Positions 11,060 to 21,261 of a stretch of 64,000 bases of DNA are shown here, one piece after another (within the stretch, counting starts at the first letter, position 1; every line of letters starts with the position of its first letter). The notes beneath the pieces are model-generated. The model ran no database searches. It saw only the letters and a list, made by a program, of their open reading frames with translations, and had not been told where the DNA came from. Source of the DNA: Rhinopithecus roxellana (taxonomy: Eukaryota > Chordata > Mammalia > Primates > Cercopithecidae); the NCBI RefSeq assembly GCF_007565055.1, contig NC_044557.1, positions 78,192,595-78,256,594 on the forward strand. Reading direction: 5' to 3'. The translations under genes and the position numbers were made by a program.

Positions 11060-12400
11060 ATGTGAGAAAGCTAACACTAGAAGATCTGAAAATGAGTGTT
11101 CCAGGAAGTAAGGACAAAAATTTAAAGTTCTCAGTTTCCATGCATGGCATATTTGAGATAAACAAACATGTAATGTTTGACAAAAGCAGAGTAAATAAAA
11201 GATATAGTGTCAGGGAGTTAAGTCAGAGAGGCCTGCATAGGCAAGATTACATAGAATGTTATTACACGTATCAATGTGAACCTCATCCTGGGTGTGTTCT
11301 GAAGCTACTCAAGGGCTGGAGAAACTGGATGACAAAATTTAATTCAAATTTTAATAACTGCATCCTGGATACCATGTGGTTGAAAAATTCGAAGAAGGAG
11401 GACCAGTTAAGGAATATGACAGTATTAGAAACCTATGCCTGGCATGGTGGCTCATGCCTGTAATCTCAGCACTTTGGGAGGCTGAGGCAGGTGGATCACC
11501 TGTGGTCAGGAATTCGAGACCAGCCTGGCCAACACGGTGCACCCCCCCTCTACTAAAAATACAAAAATTAGCTGGACATGGTGGCATGCACTTGCAGTCC
11601 CAGCTACTCAAGAGGCTGAGGCAAGAGAATCGCTTTAACACAGAAGTCGGAGATTGCAGTGAGCCGAGATCATTCCACTGCACTCCAGCCTGGGTAACAG
11701 AGCAAGACTCTGTCTCAATAATGATATCAATAAAACTGAAATGATTTTTGCACATAATACATTGAATAGATTTGGTACATATGTTGAAATCAGCGTTGTT
11801 AGAATTTTTTGGCAGATGGAGTACAAGAAAATAAGAGTAGTCAAAAATGAAACCTGTTATTTGGACCTGAGTGTTAGAATAAGTTGATTTGCCATTACGA
11901 CCACGGAAAGAAAATAAATTTAGGAGAGAAATCAATAGGGCAATTTGGATAGAATGTCTGTGTTTATCAGACAAATCAAGATCCCTTTGATGTTTGATGG
12001 AAACAGTATTTAATAATTATGAAGAGACAATAAGGCAATAAGTGTAAATAATGATTGTCTTGGTCAACTGGCGTTCTTGGTGACCCCAATTTTGAATACT
12101 TGAGATGTTTACTAGATATTCGATTGTATAAGTCAAGTTAGGAGTTGGATAAGCAAGTCTAGTGCTCCATGAGGAGGTCAGATAGAGATATAATTTGGAA
12201 CTCATCAGTGAATGGATGTTGTGTAAAACCATAAGAAAAAATATTACTATGTTAATTAATGTAGAAATAAAAGAGATCTGAGAAAGAGCACTGGGTAAGT
12301 TCACCTCTTAGAGTCTGAGAATATAAGGCAATACCATAAAGAAGAAAAACTAGACTAGCACAGAAAATGGAAGACTGAGTCCATAGCAACAGAGAATTTT
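11060..12400. repeat. Ancient interspersed repeat, split by an Alu
   Basis: Left (11060-11435) and right (11736-12400) flanks of an Alu both look like parts of one ancient high-copy mammalian repeat, for example cttgagatgtttactagata, gttaggagttggataagcaa and ggaactcatcagtgaatgga around 12100-12230. I cannot name the family. Open frames of 135 codons (11056-11463) and 95 codons (12017-12304, minus) fall here and have no recognisable domain; the former runs into the Alu. Confidence 0.4.
11436..11735 (+). mobile_element. Alu: Alu SINE (AluS-type), full length
   Basis: Starts gcctggcatggtggctcatg, has both monomers, the mid-linker after ctaaaaatac, and the right monomer closing gcaagactctgtctc at about 11716. 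The tail is short and impure (aataatgatatcaataaa). No clear target-site duplication. The chance minus-strand frame at 11351-11974 (207 codons) runs through its antisense, a well-known source of false ORFs in primate DNA. Confidence 0.95.
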
Positions 12401-13020
12401 CTTTGATTTACTGATATACCATGATATTCTAAAAATATGCTTGACACATAATAGGTACTCAATAAATATTTGTTGTATTAAACATTGTAGGCAAAAACAG
12501 TTGGCTGCAGATAAATTACTTAATTTGGTTGTGAAAACTCTTTAAATGGATAAAACATTAATAAAATTCCTTTTAGAGTTTGCCTGATGCTATACTATTA
12601 ACAAGGTTACTTAAATATGCATCACACACAGTGCAAACAAGACAGCAAATCATTAGTCAGTGTCATAAGTCATGTTTGCACCAGGCCAACAAAACCAAAA
12701 TGAACAAGCCCATTTAACTGGCTGCTTCAGAACCCAGCCATAAAAATAAAATGTTACCAGAAAATCTAATATTTTTCTTCAGTATTTGTGTGTATAATTC
12801 TTACACAATAAAATGCAAAGTTCTTATTTGTTTTATGTGTTTTGAAATTGTGTACAATTACTTGCCACTATCCAACATTAGATGTAGAAATCACCATGGA
12901 AAGTACCGTTACTTTTTTTTTTCCAATCAATTCCCAATCTTTCTGCATGTCTCCATTCATCCCTCCCATTCTCAGGCCTCCCACCTGTCCCACTGAGGAG
13001 ACCATTCTCTGATTTATGTT
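12401..13020. other. Mostly unassigned; L2/MIR tail near 12440-12480
   Basis: The phrase cttgacacataataggtact followed by caataaatatttgttg (12440-12477) is the 3' terminal signature shared by L2/MIR elements. The remaining sequence, including the 81-codon frame at 12751-12996, shows nothing recognisable. Confidence 0.45.
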
Positions 13021-13029
13021 GCCATGACG

Positions 13030-14115
13030 ATTTTGCTTATTCTTGAGTTTTATACAAATAAAATAGTAAAGTATGAGTAGACATAATTTGTCAAATTGCT
13101 TTTGTTAAATTTAATGCTTTCGTATGTGTAAAATTTTTTCTCTTTCAAAGATTTTTTTCTAGACTTAATGCTCTTAATCCAAAATTGCTGAGGAAATTTA
13201 TTATAAATCCATGCTGAATATTATATTTTTTCTGTATCTATTGAGGTAATATACTCTTCTCCTTTATATTCTTAATGCATTTAAGTAAATTGATTTCCAA
13301 ACATAAAATAAGGTTTTCATTATTGAGATGACTCCTTTGGTAGTGATATGTTAACCTTTTTGTATGTCACTCTATAGAATTTGCTAATATTTTGTGAAGG
13401 AGTTTTGCATCTCTGGTGATGAAAGATTATCCTGTGATTTTATTTTTTATAATGTTCTCATCATATTTTCATGTCAGTTTTATTGACTCATAAGGTGGTT
13501 TGGGAATTGTTCCATTCTGCTGGATTTTCTGAAAACATTTTTGTAAGATCTTTTATTAATGCTTCATAAAATTCATCAGTGAAGCCATCTAGGCATAAAG
13601 TATTTTCTTATTATCTTGATATGGTCTTGCTCTGTGTCCCCACCCAACACTCATCTTGAATTGTAATCCCCATGTGCTGGGGGAGGGACCTCATGGGAGG
13701 TAATTAGATCATGGGGATGTTTCCCCACACCCATGCTGTCCTTGTGATAGTGAGTGAATTCCCAAGAGATATGATGGTTTTATAAGGGGCTTTTCCCCCA
13801 CCTTGCTCTGCACTTAACTCTCCTGCCACCAAGTGAAGAAGGATGTGTTTGTTTCCCCTTCCACCATGATTGTAAGTTTCCTGAGGCTTCTCCAGCCATG
13901 CAGAACTGTGAGTCAATTAAACCTCTTTCCTTTATAAGTTACCCAGTCTCAGGCATTCCTTATAGCAGTATGATAATGGACTAATCTATATCCTTTTAAT
14001 TGCTGTGATATTTAGACTATTAATGTTATCCATTCTTTTATTGCTGATATCATTGATTTATTTTTTCTTTTCTTGATTAGTCTTATCTATCTTCTCAGGG
14101 ATAGATAGCATATAA
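13030..14115 (-). mobile_element. Old L1M ORF2 remnant, antisense, interrupted by an LTR
   Basis: The antisense of L1 ORF2 is readable as taaatccatgctgaatatta, tctgtatctattgaggtaat, ttgctaatattttgtgaagg, gttttgcatctctggtgatg, aaattcatcagtgaagccat and, beyond the LTR, gattagtcttatctatcttc. It is far more decayed than the L1 copies at 14.5 and 18.4 kb and has no long frame. A MaLR LTR (13617-13986) sits inside it. Part of the expected L1 sequence between the two halves seems to be missing. Confidence 0.65.
13617..13986 (+). mobile_element. Solo LTR of an ERVL-MaLR element (MST/THE1 type)
   Basis: Begins tgatatggtcttgctctgtg and ends tgataatggactaat. It contains the family hallmarks cttgaattgtaatccccatg, gatggttttataaggggc (TATA-like), tccaccatgattgtaagttt, gcagaactgtgagtcaatta and cctctttcctttataa. 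MaLRs are non-autonomous ERVL relatives that are extinct in primates. It is inserted in the old L1M remnant. A 5-bp duplication was not clear. Confidence 0.85.
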
Positions 14116-14518
14116 AGTTGATCCTTTTTAGACTAATATAACTGGTAAATCTTTTATAGTTATACCATAGTGATGGCCCCTAAAATGATAAAAATAATCT
14201 ATACTAAGTGAGGTAGAGGTGTCTGTGGTATATATAATACAATGAATACACATCTACTCTATAAAACTCATGAAATGCTCACGTACAAGAGGGGAGCTTG
14301 GACGTTATTCAGTTTACCAAAGTGAAAAGGAATGTACTGGTGAGTGAGTACTAGCATCGTGGCAGCTCAGTGGTGTCTTCTCTCAGAGAGCCACAGGTGG
14401 CCATAGATTATTCTTTTACTTGGGATCACTAATAACCATAGAAATATTAGGACCCTAAAACTAGAGAGTCCAAGAGTCAATGCTTAGTCATCACAAGCCA
14501 GATATGTTCAGTAATCTT
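14116..14518. other. Unassigned sequence
   Basis: No gene or repeat recognised between the old L1M block and the inverted L1. Confidence 0.5.
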
Positions 14519-14534
14519 AATAAACAGCAACATC

Positions 14535-15717
14535 TTCCAGTTTTTGCCCATTCAGTATGATATTGACTGTGGGTTTGTCATAAATAGCTCTTATTATTTG
14601 GACATACGTCCCATCAATACTTAATTTATTGAGAGTTTTTAGCATGAAGGGCTGTTGAATTTTGTCAAAGGCCTTTTCTGCATCTAATGAGATAATCATG
14701 TGATTTTTGTCTTTGGTTCTGTTTATATGCTGGATTACGTTTATTGATTTGTGTATGGTGAACCAGCCTTGCATCCTAGGGATGAAATCCACTTGATCAC
14801 GGTGGATAAGCTTTTTGATGTGCTGCGGGATTCAGTTTGCCAGTATTTTATTGAGGATTTTTGCATCGATGTTCATCAAGGATATTGGTCTAAAATTCTC
14901 TTTTTCTGTTGTGTCTCTGCCAGGCTTTGGTATCAGGTTGATGCTGGCCTCATAAAATGATATAGGGAGGATTTCCTCTTTTTCTATTGATTGAAAAAGT
15001 TTCAGAAGGAATGGCAGCAGCTCCTCTTTGTACCTCTGGTAGAATTCGGCTGTGAATTCTTCTGGTCCTGCACTTTTTTGGTTGGTAGGCTATTAATTAT
15101 TGCCTCAATTTCAGAGCATGTTATTGATCTATTCAGGGATTCAACTTCTTTCTGGTTTAGTCTTGGGAGGGTGTATGTGTCCAGGAATTTATCCATTTCT
15201 TCTAGATTTTCTAGTTTATTTGCACAGAGGTGTTTATAGTATTCTCTGATGGTAGTTTGTATTTCTGTGGGGTCGGTGGTGATATCCCCTTTATCATTTT
15301 TTATTGCATCTATTGATTCTTCTCTCTTTTCTTCTTTATTAGTCTTGCTAGCAGTCTATCAATTTTGTCGATCTTTTCAAGAAACCAGCTTCTGGATTCA
15401 TTGATTTTTGAAGGGTTTTTTTGCATCTTTGTCTCCTTCAGTTCTGCTTTGATCTTAGTTATTTCTTGTCTTCTGCTAGCTTTTGAATGTGTTTGCTCTC
15501 GCTTCTCTAGTTCTTTTAATTGTGATATTAGGGTGTCGATTTTAGATATTTCCTGCTTTCTCTTGTGGGCATTTAGTACTATAAATTTCCCTCTACACAC
15601 TGCTTTAAATGTGTCCCAGAAATTCTGATATGTTGTGTCTTTGTTGTCATTGGTTTCAAAGAACATCTTTATTTCTGCCTTCATTTCATTATGTACCCAG
15701 TAGTCATTCAGGAGCAG
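14535..15717 (-). pseudogene. L1 ORF2 middle segment (inverted part), disabled
   Basis: Minus-strand translation gives LINE-1 ORF2p sequence from the region after the endonuclease domain (frame at 15310-15684) through the segment at 15002-15196 to the reverse-transcriptase block with SLDAEKAFDKI (codons near 14660-14695). The aspartate in that block is one of the RT catalytic residues. Reading is broken into three frames by indels. The segment stops near QKLE at the left end, just short of the sequence that begins the forward half. ORF2p is the endonuclease/reverse transcriptase of LINE-1; this copy makes no working protein. Confidence 0.9.
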
Positions 15718-15723
15718 TCATTC

Positions 15724-17592
15724 ACAAGACAGATATTCCCTCTCTCAACACTCCTATTCAACATAGTGTTGGAAGTTCTGGCCAGGGCAATCAGGCAGGA
15801 GAAAGAAATAAAGAGTATTCAATTAGGAAAGAGGAAGTCAAATTGTCCCTGTTTGCAGATGACATGATTGTATATTTAGCAAACCCCATCATCTCAGACC
15901 AAAATCTCCTTAAGCTAATAAGCAACTTCAGCAAAGTCTCAGGATACAAAATCAATGTGCAAAAATCACAAGCATTCTTATACACCAATAACAGACAAAC
16001 AGAGAGCCAAATCATGAGTGAACTCTCATTCACAATCCTTCAAAGAGAATAAAGTACCTAGGAATCTAACTTACAATGGATGTGAAGGACCTCTTCAAGG
16101 TGAACTACAAACCACTGCTCAATGAAATAAAAGAGGACACAAATGGAAGAACATCTCACGCTCATGGATAGGAAGAATCAATATTGTGAAAATGGCCACA
16201 CTGCCCAAGGTAATTTATAGATTCAATGCCATCCCCATTAAGCTACCAATGACTTTCTTGACAGAATTAGAAAAAACTACTTTAAAGTTCATATGGAACC
16301 AAAAAAGAGCCTGTATTGCCAAGACAACCCTAAGCCAAAAGAACAAAGCTGGAGGCATCACGCTACCTGATTTCAAACTATACTACAAGGCTACAGTAAC
16401 CAAAACAGCATGGTACTGGTACCAAAACAGAGATATAGACCAATGGAATGGAACAGAGTCCTCAGAAATAATGCCACACATCTACAACCATCTGATCTTT
16501 GACAAACTTGACAAAAACAAGAAATGGGGAAAGGATTCCCTATTTAATAAATGGTGCTGGGAAAAGTGGCTAGCTATATGTTGGAAGCTGAAACTGGATC
16601 CCTTCCTTATACCTTATAAAAAAATTAATTCAAGATGTATTAAAGACTTCAATGTTAGACCTAAAACTATAAAAATCCTAGAAGAAAACCTAGTCAATAC
16701 CATTCAGGACATAGACATGGGCAAGGACTTCATGTCTAAAACACCAAAAGCAACAGCAACAAAAGTCAAAATTGACAAATGGGATCTAATTAAACTAAAG
16801 AGCTTCTGCATAGCAAAAGAAACTACCATCAGAGTGAACAGGCAGCCTACAGAATGGGAGACAATTTTTGCAATCTACTCACCTGACAAAGGGCTAATAT
16901 CCAGAATCTACAAAGAACTCAAACAAATTTACAAGAAAAAAACAAACAACCCCATGAAAAAGTGGGCAAAGGATATGAACAGACACTTCTCAAAAGAAGA
17001 CATTTATGCAGCCAACAGACACATGAAAAAATGCTCATCATCACTAGCCATCAGAGAAATACAAATCAAAACCACAATGAGATACCATCTCACACCAGTT
17101 AGAATGGCTAGAATGGCGATCATTAAAAAGTCAGGAAACAACAGGTGCTGGAGAGGATGTGGAGAAATAGGAACATTTCTACACTGTTGGTGAGACTGTA
17201 AACTAGTTCAATCATTGTGGAAGACAGTGTGGGGATTCATCAAGGATCTACAACTAGAAATACCATTCGACCCAGCCATCCCATTACTGGGTATATACCG
17301 AAAGGATTATCAATCATGCTGCTATAAAGACACATGCACACACATGTTTATTGAGGCACTATTCACAATAGCAAAGACTTGGAACCCACCCAAATGTCCA
17401 TCAATGATAGACCGGATTAAGAAAATGTGGCACATATACATCATGGAATACTATGCAGCCGTAAAAAAGGCTGGGTTCATGTCCTTTGTCGGGACATGGA
17501 CGAATCTAGAAACCATCATTCTCAGCAAACTATTGCAAGGACAAAAAACCAACCAACAACACCGCATGTTCTCACTCATAGGTGGGAATTGA
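15724..17592 (+). pseudogene. L1 ORF2 C-terminal half (forward part), disabled
   Basis: Carries the reverse-transcriptase FADD box (codons 15852-15863) within a recognisable ORF2p stretch (SLFADDMIVYL). It then continues through the thumb and C-terminal domain (frame 16186-17193) to the usual C-terminal FSLIGGN at 17572-17592. Defects seen: a frame change near 15820 and another near 16040, and a premature TGA at 17191-17193 that splits the C-terminal frame from 17215-17592. The two catalytic halves of RT lie on opposite strands in this locus, so no product is possible. Confidence 0.92.
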
Positions 17593-17827
17593 ACATTGAG
17601 AACATGTGGACACAGGAAGGGGAATATCACATACCAGGACCTGTCATGGTGTAGGGGAGAGTGGGGAGGGATAGCATTAGAAGATATACCTAATGTAAAT
17701 GATGAGTTAATGTGTGCAGCACACCAACATGGCACGTGTATACATATGCAACAGACCTGCATGTTGTGCACATGTACCCTAGAACTTAAAGTACAATAAA
17801 ATAAATAAATAAATAACCAGCAACATC

Positions 17828-18355
17828 AGAATAATAGGAAAGGCCTAAAGAATGTTATGGGATATTAATTCTAACTTTGCACCATCAAAATAAGTTAAGG
17901 ATGAATGGCCATGAGCATGAAGGCAGTTCCAAAACGTCGTGATGTTTTGCTCAGTTTCTAGACATAAGTTAGTTATTGGATTCAAAACAGATTAACTGAC
18001 CTAGATATCCAGTGCCCAAGATGAAGGACTCTACATTGAAATTATATAGATTAATGATTATCTCAGTCATTCCCAAAAAGAACTGAGACAATTACCCCAA
18101 AAATGCTGCACTGATACAAAAGCAAATGAGGAGCATACCTAAATATTTTAAGCACTGCTAGCAATGAGGTCCAATTTGCCACGAATGTCTCTAATGACTA
18201 TTGGTATAGGATTCTCTATAGTCCTCTCCATTTCTACACATCTTGAATTAACTTTTGTTCTGGAATATGTTTTAAATAATGTTTATATAGAAAACAACCT
18301 TAGAAGATAGGATCTCTTTTCAGAGCAGAGGTAATATTTGTTTGCTGACCATAAT
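17828..18355. other. Unassigned sequence between two L1 copies
   Basis: About 530 bp of moderately AT-rich DNA with no recognised family or gene. Confidence 0.5.
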
Positions 18356-18373
18356 AAAGATAATGTATCTCTG

Positions 18374-19161
18374 TAAACTAAAGAGCTTCTGCACAGCAAA
18401 AGAAACTACCATCAGAGTGAATAGGCAACCTACAGAATGGGAGAAAATTTTTGCAATCTACTCATCTGACAAAGGGCTGATATCCAGAACCTACAAAGAA
18501 CTCAAACAAATTTACAAGAAAAAAGACAAACAACCCCATCAAAAAGTGGGCAAAGGATATGAACAGACATTTCTCAAAAGAAGACATTCATACAGCCAAC
18601 AGACACATGAAAAAATGCTCATCATCACTGGCCATCAGAGAAATGCAAATCAAAACCACAATGAGATACCATCTCACACCAGTTAGAATGGCAATCATTA
18701 AAAAGTCAGGAAACAACAGGTGTTGGAGAGGATGTGGAGAAATAGGAGCACTTTTACACTGTTGGTGGGATTGTAAACTAGTTCAACCATTATGGAAAAC
18801 AGTGTGGGGATTCCTCAAGGATCTAGAACTAGATGTACCATATGACCCAGCCATCCCACTACGGGGTATATACCCAAAGGATTATAAATCATGCTGCTAT
18901 AAAGACACATGCACACGTATGTTTATTGTGGCACTATTCACAATAGCAAAGACTTGGAATCAACCCAAATGTCCATCTGTGACAGACTGGATTAAGAAAA
19001 TGTGGCACATATACACCATGGAATACTATGCAGCCATAAAAATGGATGAGTTTGCATCCTTTGTAGGGACATGGATGCAGCTGGAAACAATCATTCTTAG
19101 CATACTATCACAAGAACAGAAAACCAAACACCGCATGTTCTCACTCATAGGTGGGAACTGA
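18374..19161 (+). pseudogene. L1 ORF2 C-terminal fragment, one frameshift
   Basis: The frame opens with LKSFCTAKETTIRVNRQ and is thrown off near 18530 by what looks like an extra base in an A-rich run. The correct frame resumes and is open from 18559 to 19161 (200 codons, beginning MNRHFSKED and ending FSLIGGN). It includes the C-terminal cysteine-rich segment of ORF2p. No promoter, no RT domain, no function expected. The long intact frame reflects youth and not selection. Confidence 0.92.
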
Positions 19162-19216
19162 ACAATGAGATCACTTGGACTCAGGAAGGGGAACATCACA
19201 CACCGGGGCCTATCAT

Positions 19217-19238
19217 GGGGAGGGGGGAGGGCGGAGGG
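19217..19238 (+). other. G-quadruplex-type motif in the L1 3' UTR
   Basis: Four G runs (gggg, gggggg, ggg, ggg) are separated by one or two bases. Primate L1 3' UTRs are known to carry such polypurine G4 motifs. A corresponding run in the first L1 (about 17654-17669) is weaker. Confidence 0.75.
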
Positions 19239-19379
19239 ATTGCATTGGGAGTTATACCTGATATAAATGATGAATTGATGGGTGCTGACGAGTTGATGGG
19301 TGCAGCACACCAACATGGCACAAGTATACATATGTAACAAACCTGCACGTTATGCACATGTACCCTAGAACTTAAAGTA

Positions 19380-19380
19380 C

Positions 19381-19416
<36 letters not shown>
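19380..19416 (+). repeat. (AAT)n L1 tail microsatellite
   Basis: About twelve AAT units form the 3' tail of the truncated L1. L1 tails of this kind often seed microsatellites and can be length-variable. Confidence 0.9.
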
Positions 19417-19419
<3 letters not shown>

Positions 19420-19433
19420 GATAATATATCTCT

Positions 19434-19901
19434 CTAGGGAGACATTCAAGCAAGATTTCTAACAGCCCCTTTATCACAGAGTATTCTATTTTTTAAAACC
19501 TGAGGTCCCTCAGCTGTGATGCAAAGTCATTACTTGTGCACTATCCACTCGGTTTTGTTCTCATGGATTACCATCGCATGTGGAGAGCAGAGGAATCTTA
19601 CACAAGCATGGAACTCGAGATTCCTCCTTTGTGCTGAGTAACAAAATCCTGTCTTTGAGACATCGCATGCCTTCTGCTGGCATCTGTGAACTTGTGACAG
19701 GTTTATTATCTTGCAAATGAAAAATGCCAACTTTTCTTAGTTCTTGATAATCACCTGACCTCACACCTGAAGCATAAATTTGGAAATAAAGGGGATAGAT
19801 AATAAGTTGAGTTCAGAACCAGTGGACCCATAAAGCATAACCTCTATGTTTGGTCCTTGGCCTGTATGGCAGGAACTGTTGTAGTCTGAATGTCTATGTG
19901 T
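19434..19901. other. Unassigned sequence
   Basis: No gene or repeat recognised. Overlapping minus-strand frames (19530-19764) lack motifs. Confidence 0.5.
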
Positions 19902-19906
19902 AATAG

Positions 19907-19949
<43 letters not shown>

Positions 19950-20240
19950 AGACGGAGTCTCGCTCTGTCGCCCAGACTGGAGTGCAGTGGCCGGATCTCA
20001 GCTCACTGCAAGCTCCGCCTCCCGGGTTCCCGCCATTCTCCTGCCTCAGCCTCCCGAGTAGCTGGGACTACAGGCTCCCGCCAGGTCGCCCGGCTAGTTT
20101 TTTGTATTTTTAGTAGAGACGGGGTTTCACCATGTTAGCCAGGATGGTCTTGATCTCCTGACCTCGTGATCCGCCCGTCTCGGCCTCCCAAAGTGCTGGG
20201 ATTACAGGCTTGAGCCACCGCGCCCGGCCAATAGCCTCTT
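19902..20240 (-). mobile_element. AluY: Young AluY of Old World monkey type, with target-site duplication
   Basis: Minus-strand Alu: T run at 19911-19948 (38 bases), body to 20229 ending cgcccggcc. The flanks aatagcctc+tt (from 19902) and aatagcctctt (20230-20240) form a perfect target-site duplication. Most CpG sites are intact, so it is young. Bases that I associate with cercopithecid AluY subfamilies and not human AluY: ggcttgagcc (20207-20216), cccgtctcgg (20174-20183), ggctagttt (20092-20100) and ggccggatct (19989-19998). The 82-codon plus frame at 19890-20138 is the usual antisense-Alu false ORF. Confidence 0.97.
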
Positions 20241-20505
20241 AAATTATCTTCTCCACAGCCAAAATTTGAATTTGAAAAAGAAAAATCACATCTTTAAGGG
20301 AATGACAAAAATTAATGGCACCTTAAAGAACTAAAGGATACATGCATGGTAGTCTTAAGATATTTTGATTTAATTCATAACTCCAGACCCTGCAAAAATC
20401 AGGCAGAATCTGGAGCATGATAATTGAACATGATCTTTCGAAGTAAGTGGTGACTTTAATTTCAGACACTCTACCAGACATGGTATCTGTAGTAGAGAGA
20501 AATAT
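20241..20505. other. Unassigned sequence
   Basis: No feature recognised. Confidence 0.5.
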
Positions 20506-20764
20506 GGCTGGATGCAGTGGGTCACACCTGTAATCCCAGTACTTTGGAAGGCTGAGGCAAGGGGATCACTCGAGGCCAGGAGTCTGTGACCAGCCTGGCG
20601 AACTTATCAAAACCCTATCACTACTAAAAGTACAAAAATTAGCTGGGCATGGTGATTCAAGCTACTCAGGAGGCTGAGGCAGGAGAATTGCTTGAACTTG
20701 GGAGGTGGATGGTGCAGTGAGCTGAGATCACGCCACTGCATTTTGTCTCAAAAAACAAATAATA
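20506..20764 (+). mobile_element. Alu: Alu SINE with internal deletions
   Basis: Starts ggctggatgcagtgggtcac and has a recognisable left monomer. The right monomer lacks the stretch after agctgggcatggtg (it jumps to attcaagctactcagg). The 3' end jumps from cgccactgca straight to ttttgtctc, so the usual block with ctccagcctggg is gone. The tail is aaaaaacaaataataataa. An older AluS/J-type copy, damaged after insertion. Confidence 0.92.
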
Positions 20765-21261
20765 ATAATTAACATGGTCTCAGATACATAGTACGTGACT
20801 GTAGATTTATCAAATTAATATGTTTATATCTGTATTAGGAAAGAGAATCAGAATTAGCTCACATTCATTTGGAAGTTATAATAGTACACAGTTACAGTTT
20901 TTCAATATCATCCAAAGATATCTAGAGTGGACATTCCATAATATACCACTGGTACACTTAATTGATAATATCAAACAAATATGACAGGATGAGCAAGAAG
21001 TGACTAGTATACTGGTGTGTTCAGACATGCACTCCAGAGGGTAGAAAATAAAGACTCAGAGACCTGCTACAATAGCAAAATGTTTGAGGAAAAATGCTCA
21101 CAAAATGCTGAGAAATACCCTCCACAGGAAAAACAAGTGATTTTATCTGACTCTTCCACCATGAAGATTTATTTGATTTATTCCTCTATCTTACTTTCTA
21201 GTGGTTGTTCTAGAAAAGATAATATCTATTTTACTGTAACGTATTTTATCTTTTCAAATAA
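20765..21261. other. Unassigned sequence
   Basis: The 86-codon frame at 21017-21277 has no recognisable motif. No repeat recognised. Confidence 0.45.

Larger units (their letters stand above)
14519..17827 (+). mobile_element. L1: Primate L1 (L1PA-type) with 5' inversion and target-site duplication
   Basis: The L1 body spans about 14535-17811. The 3' part (about 15724-17811) is in forward orientation: ORF2 from just before the FADD box to the stop at 17592, a 3' UTR with aggaaggggaatatcac, gcagcacaccaacatggcac and catgtaccctagaacttaaa, and a tail of aataaata units. The 5' part (about 14535-15717) is the neighbouring ORF2 segment in reverse. Flanks at 14519-14534 and 17812-17827 match in 15 of 16 bases (aataaacagcaacatc versus aataaccagcaacatc), the expected target-site duplication. 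This is the signature of twin priming. It is 5' truncated, so ORF1, the promoter and most of the endonuclease domain are missing. Frameshifts and a stop make it dead. Confidence 0.95.
18356..19433 (+). mobile_element. L1: 5'-truncated primate L1 with 17-bp target-site duplication
   Basis: L1 sequence starts at about 18373 (taaactaaagagcttctgca) and runs to a 3' UTR and a tail of AAT units ending at 19416. Flanks at 18356-18372 and 19417-19433 match in 16 of 17 bases (aaagataatgtatctct versus aaagataatatatctct). The 3' UTR has caccggggcc (19202-19211) and a G-rich run, which looks like the L1 lineage active in Old World monkeys. The insertion is only about 1.04 kb, a typical abortive reverse-transcription product. 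It is a second, independent insertion from a close relative of the element at 14.5 kb. Confidence 0.95.

Noticed and set aside
11351..11974. 207-codon minus-strand ORF
   Set aside because: It runs through the antisense of an Alu (the SVTQAGVQWNDLGSLQ-type translation) into flanking DNA, a classic false ORF of primate genomes.
16186..17193. 335-codon ORF as a host gene
   Set aside because: It is the C-terminal half of LINE-1 ORF2p with a premature stop, inside an inverted and truncated L1.
17828..18355. Interval between the two L1 copies as part of one larger L1 insertion or a 3' transduction
   Set aside because: Each L1 has its own target-site duplication at its own ends, so the interval is pre-existing host DNA.
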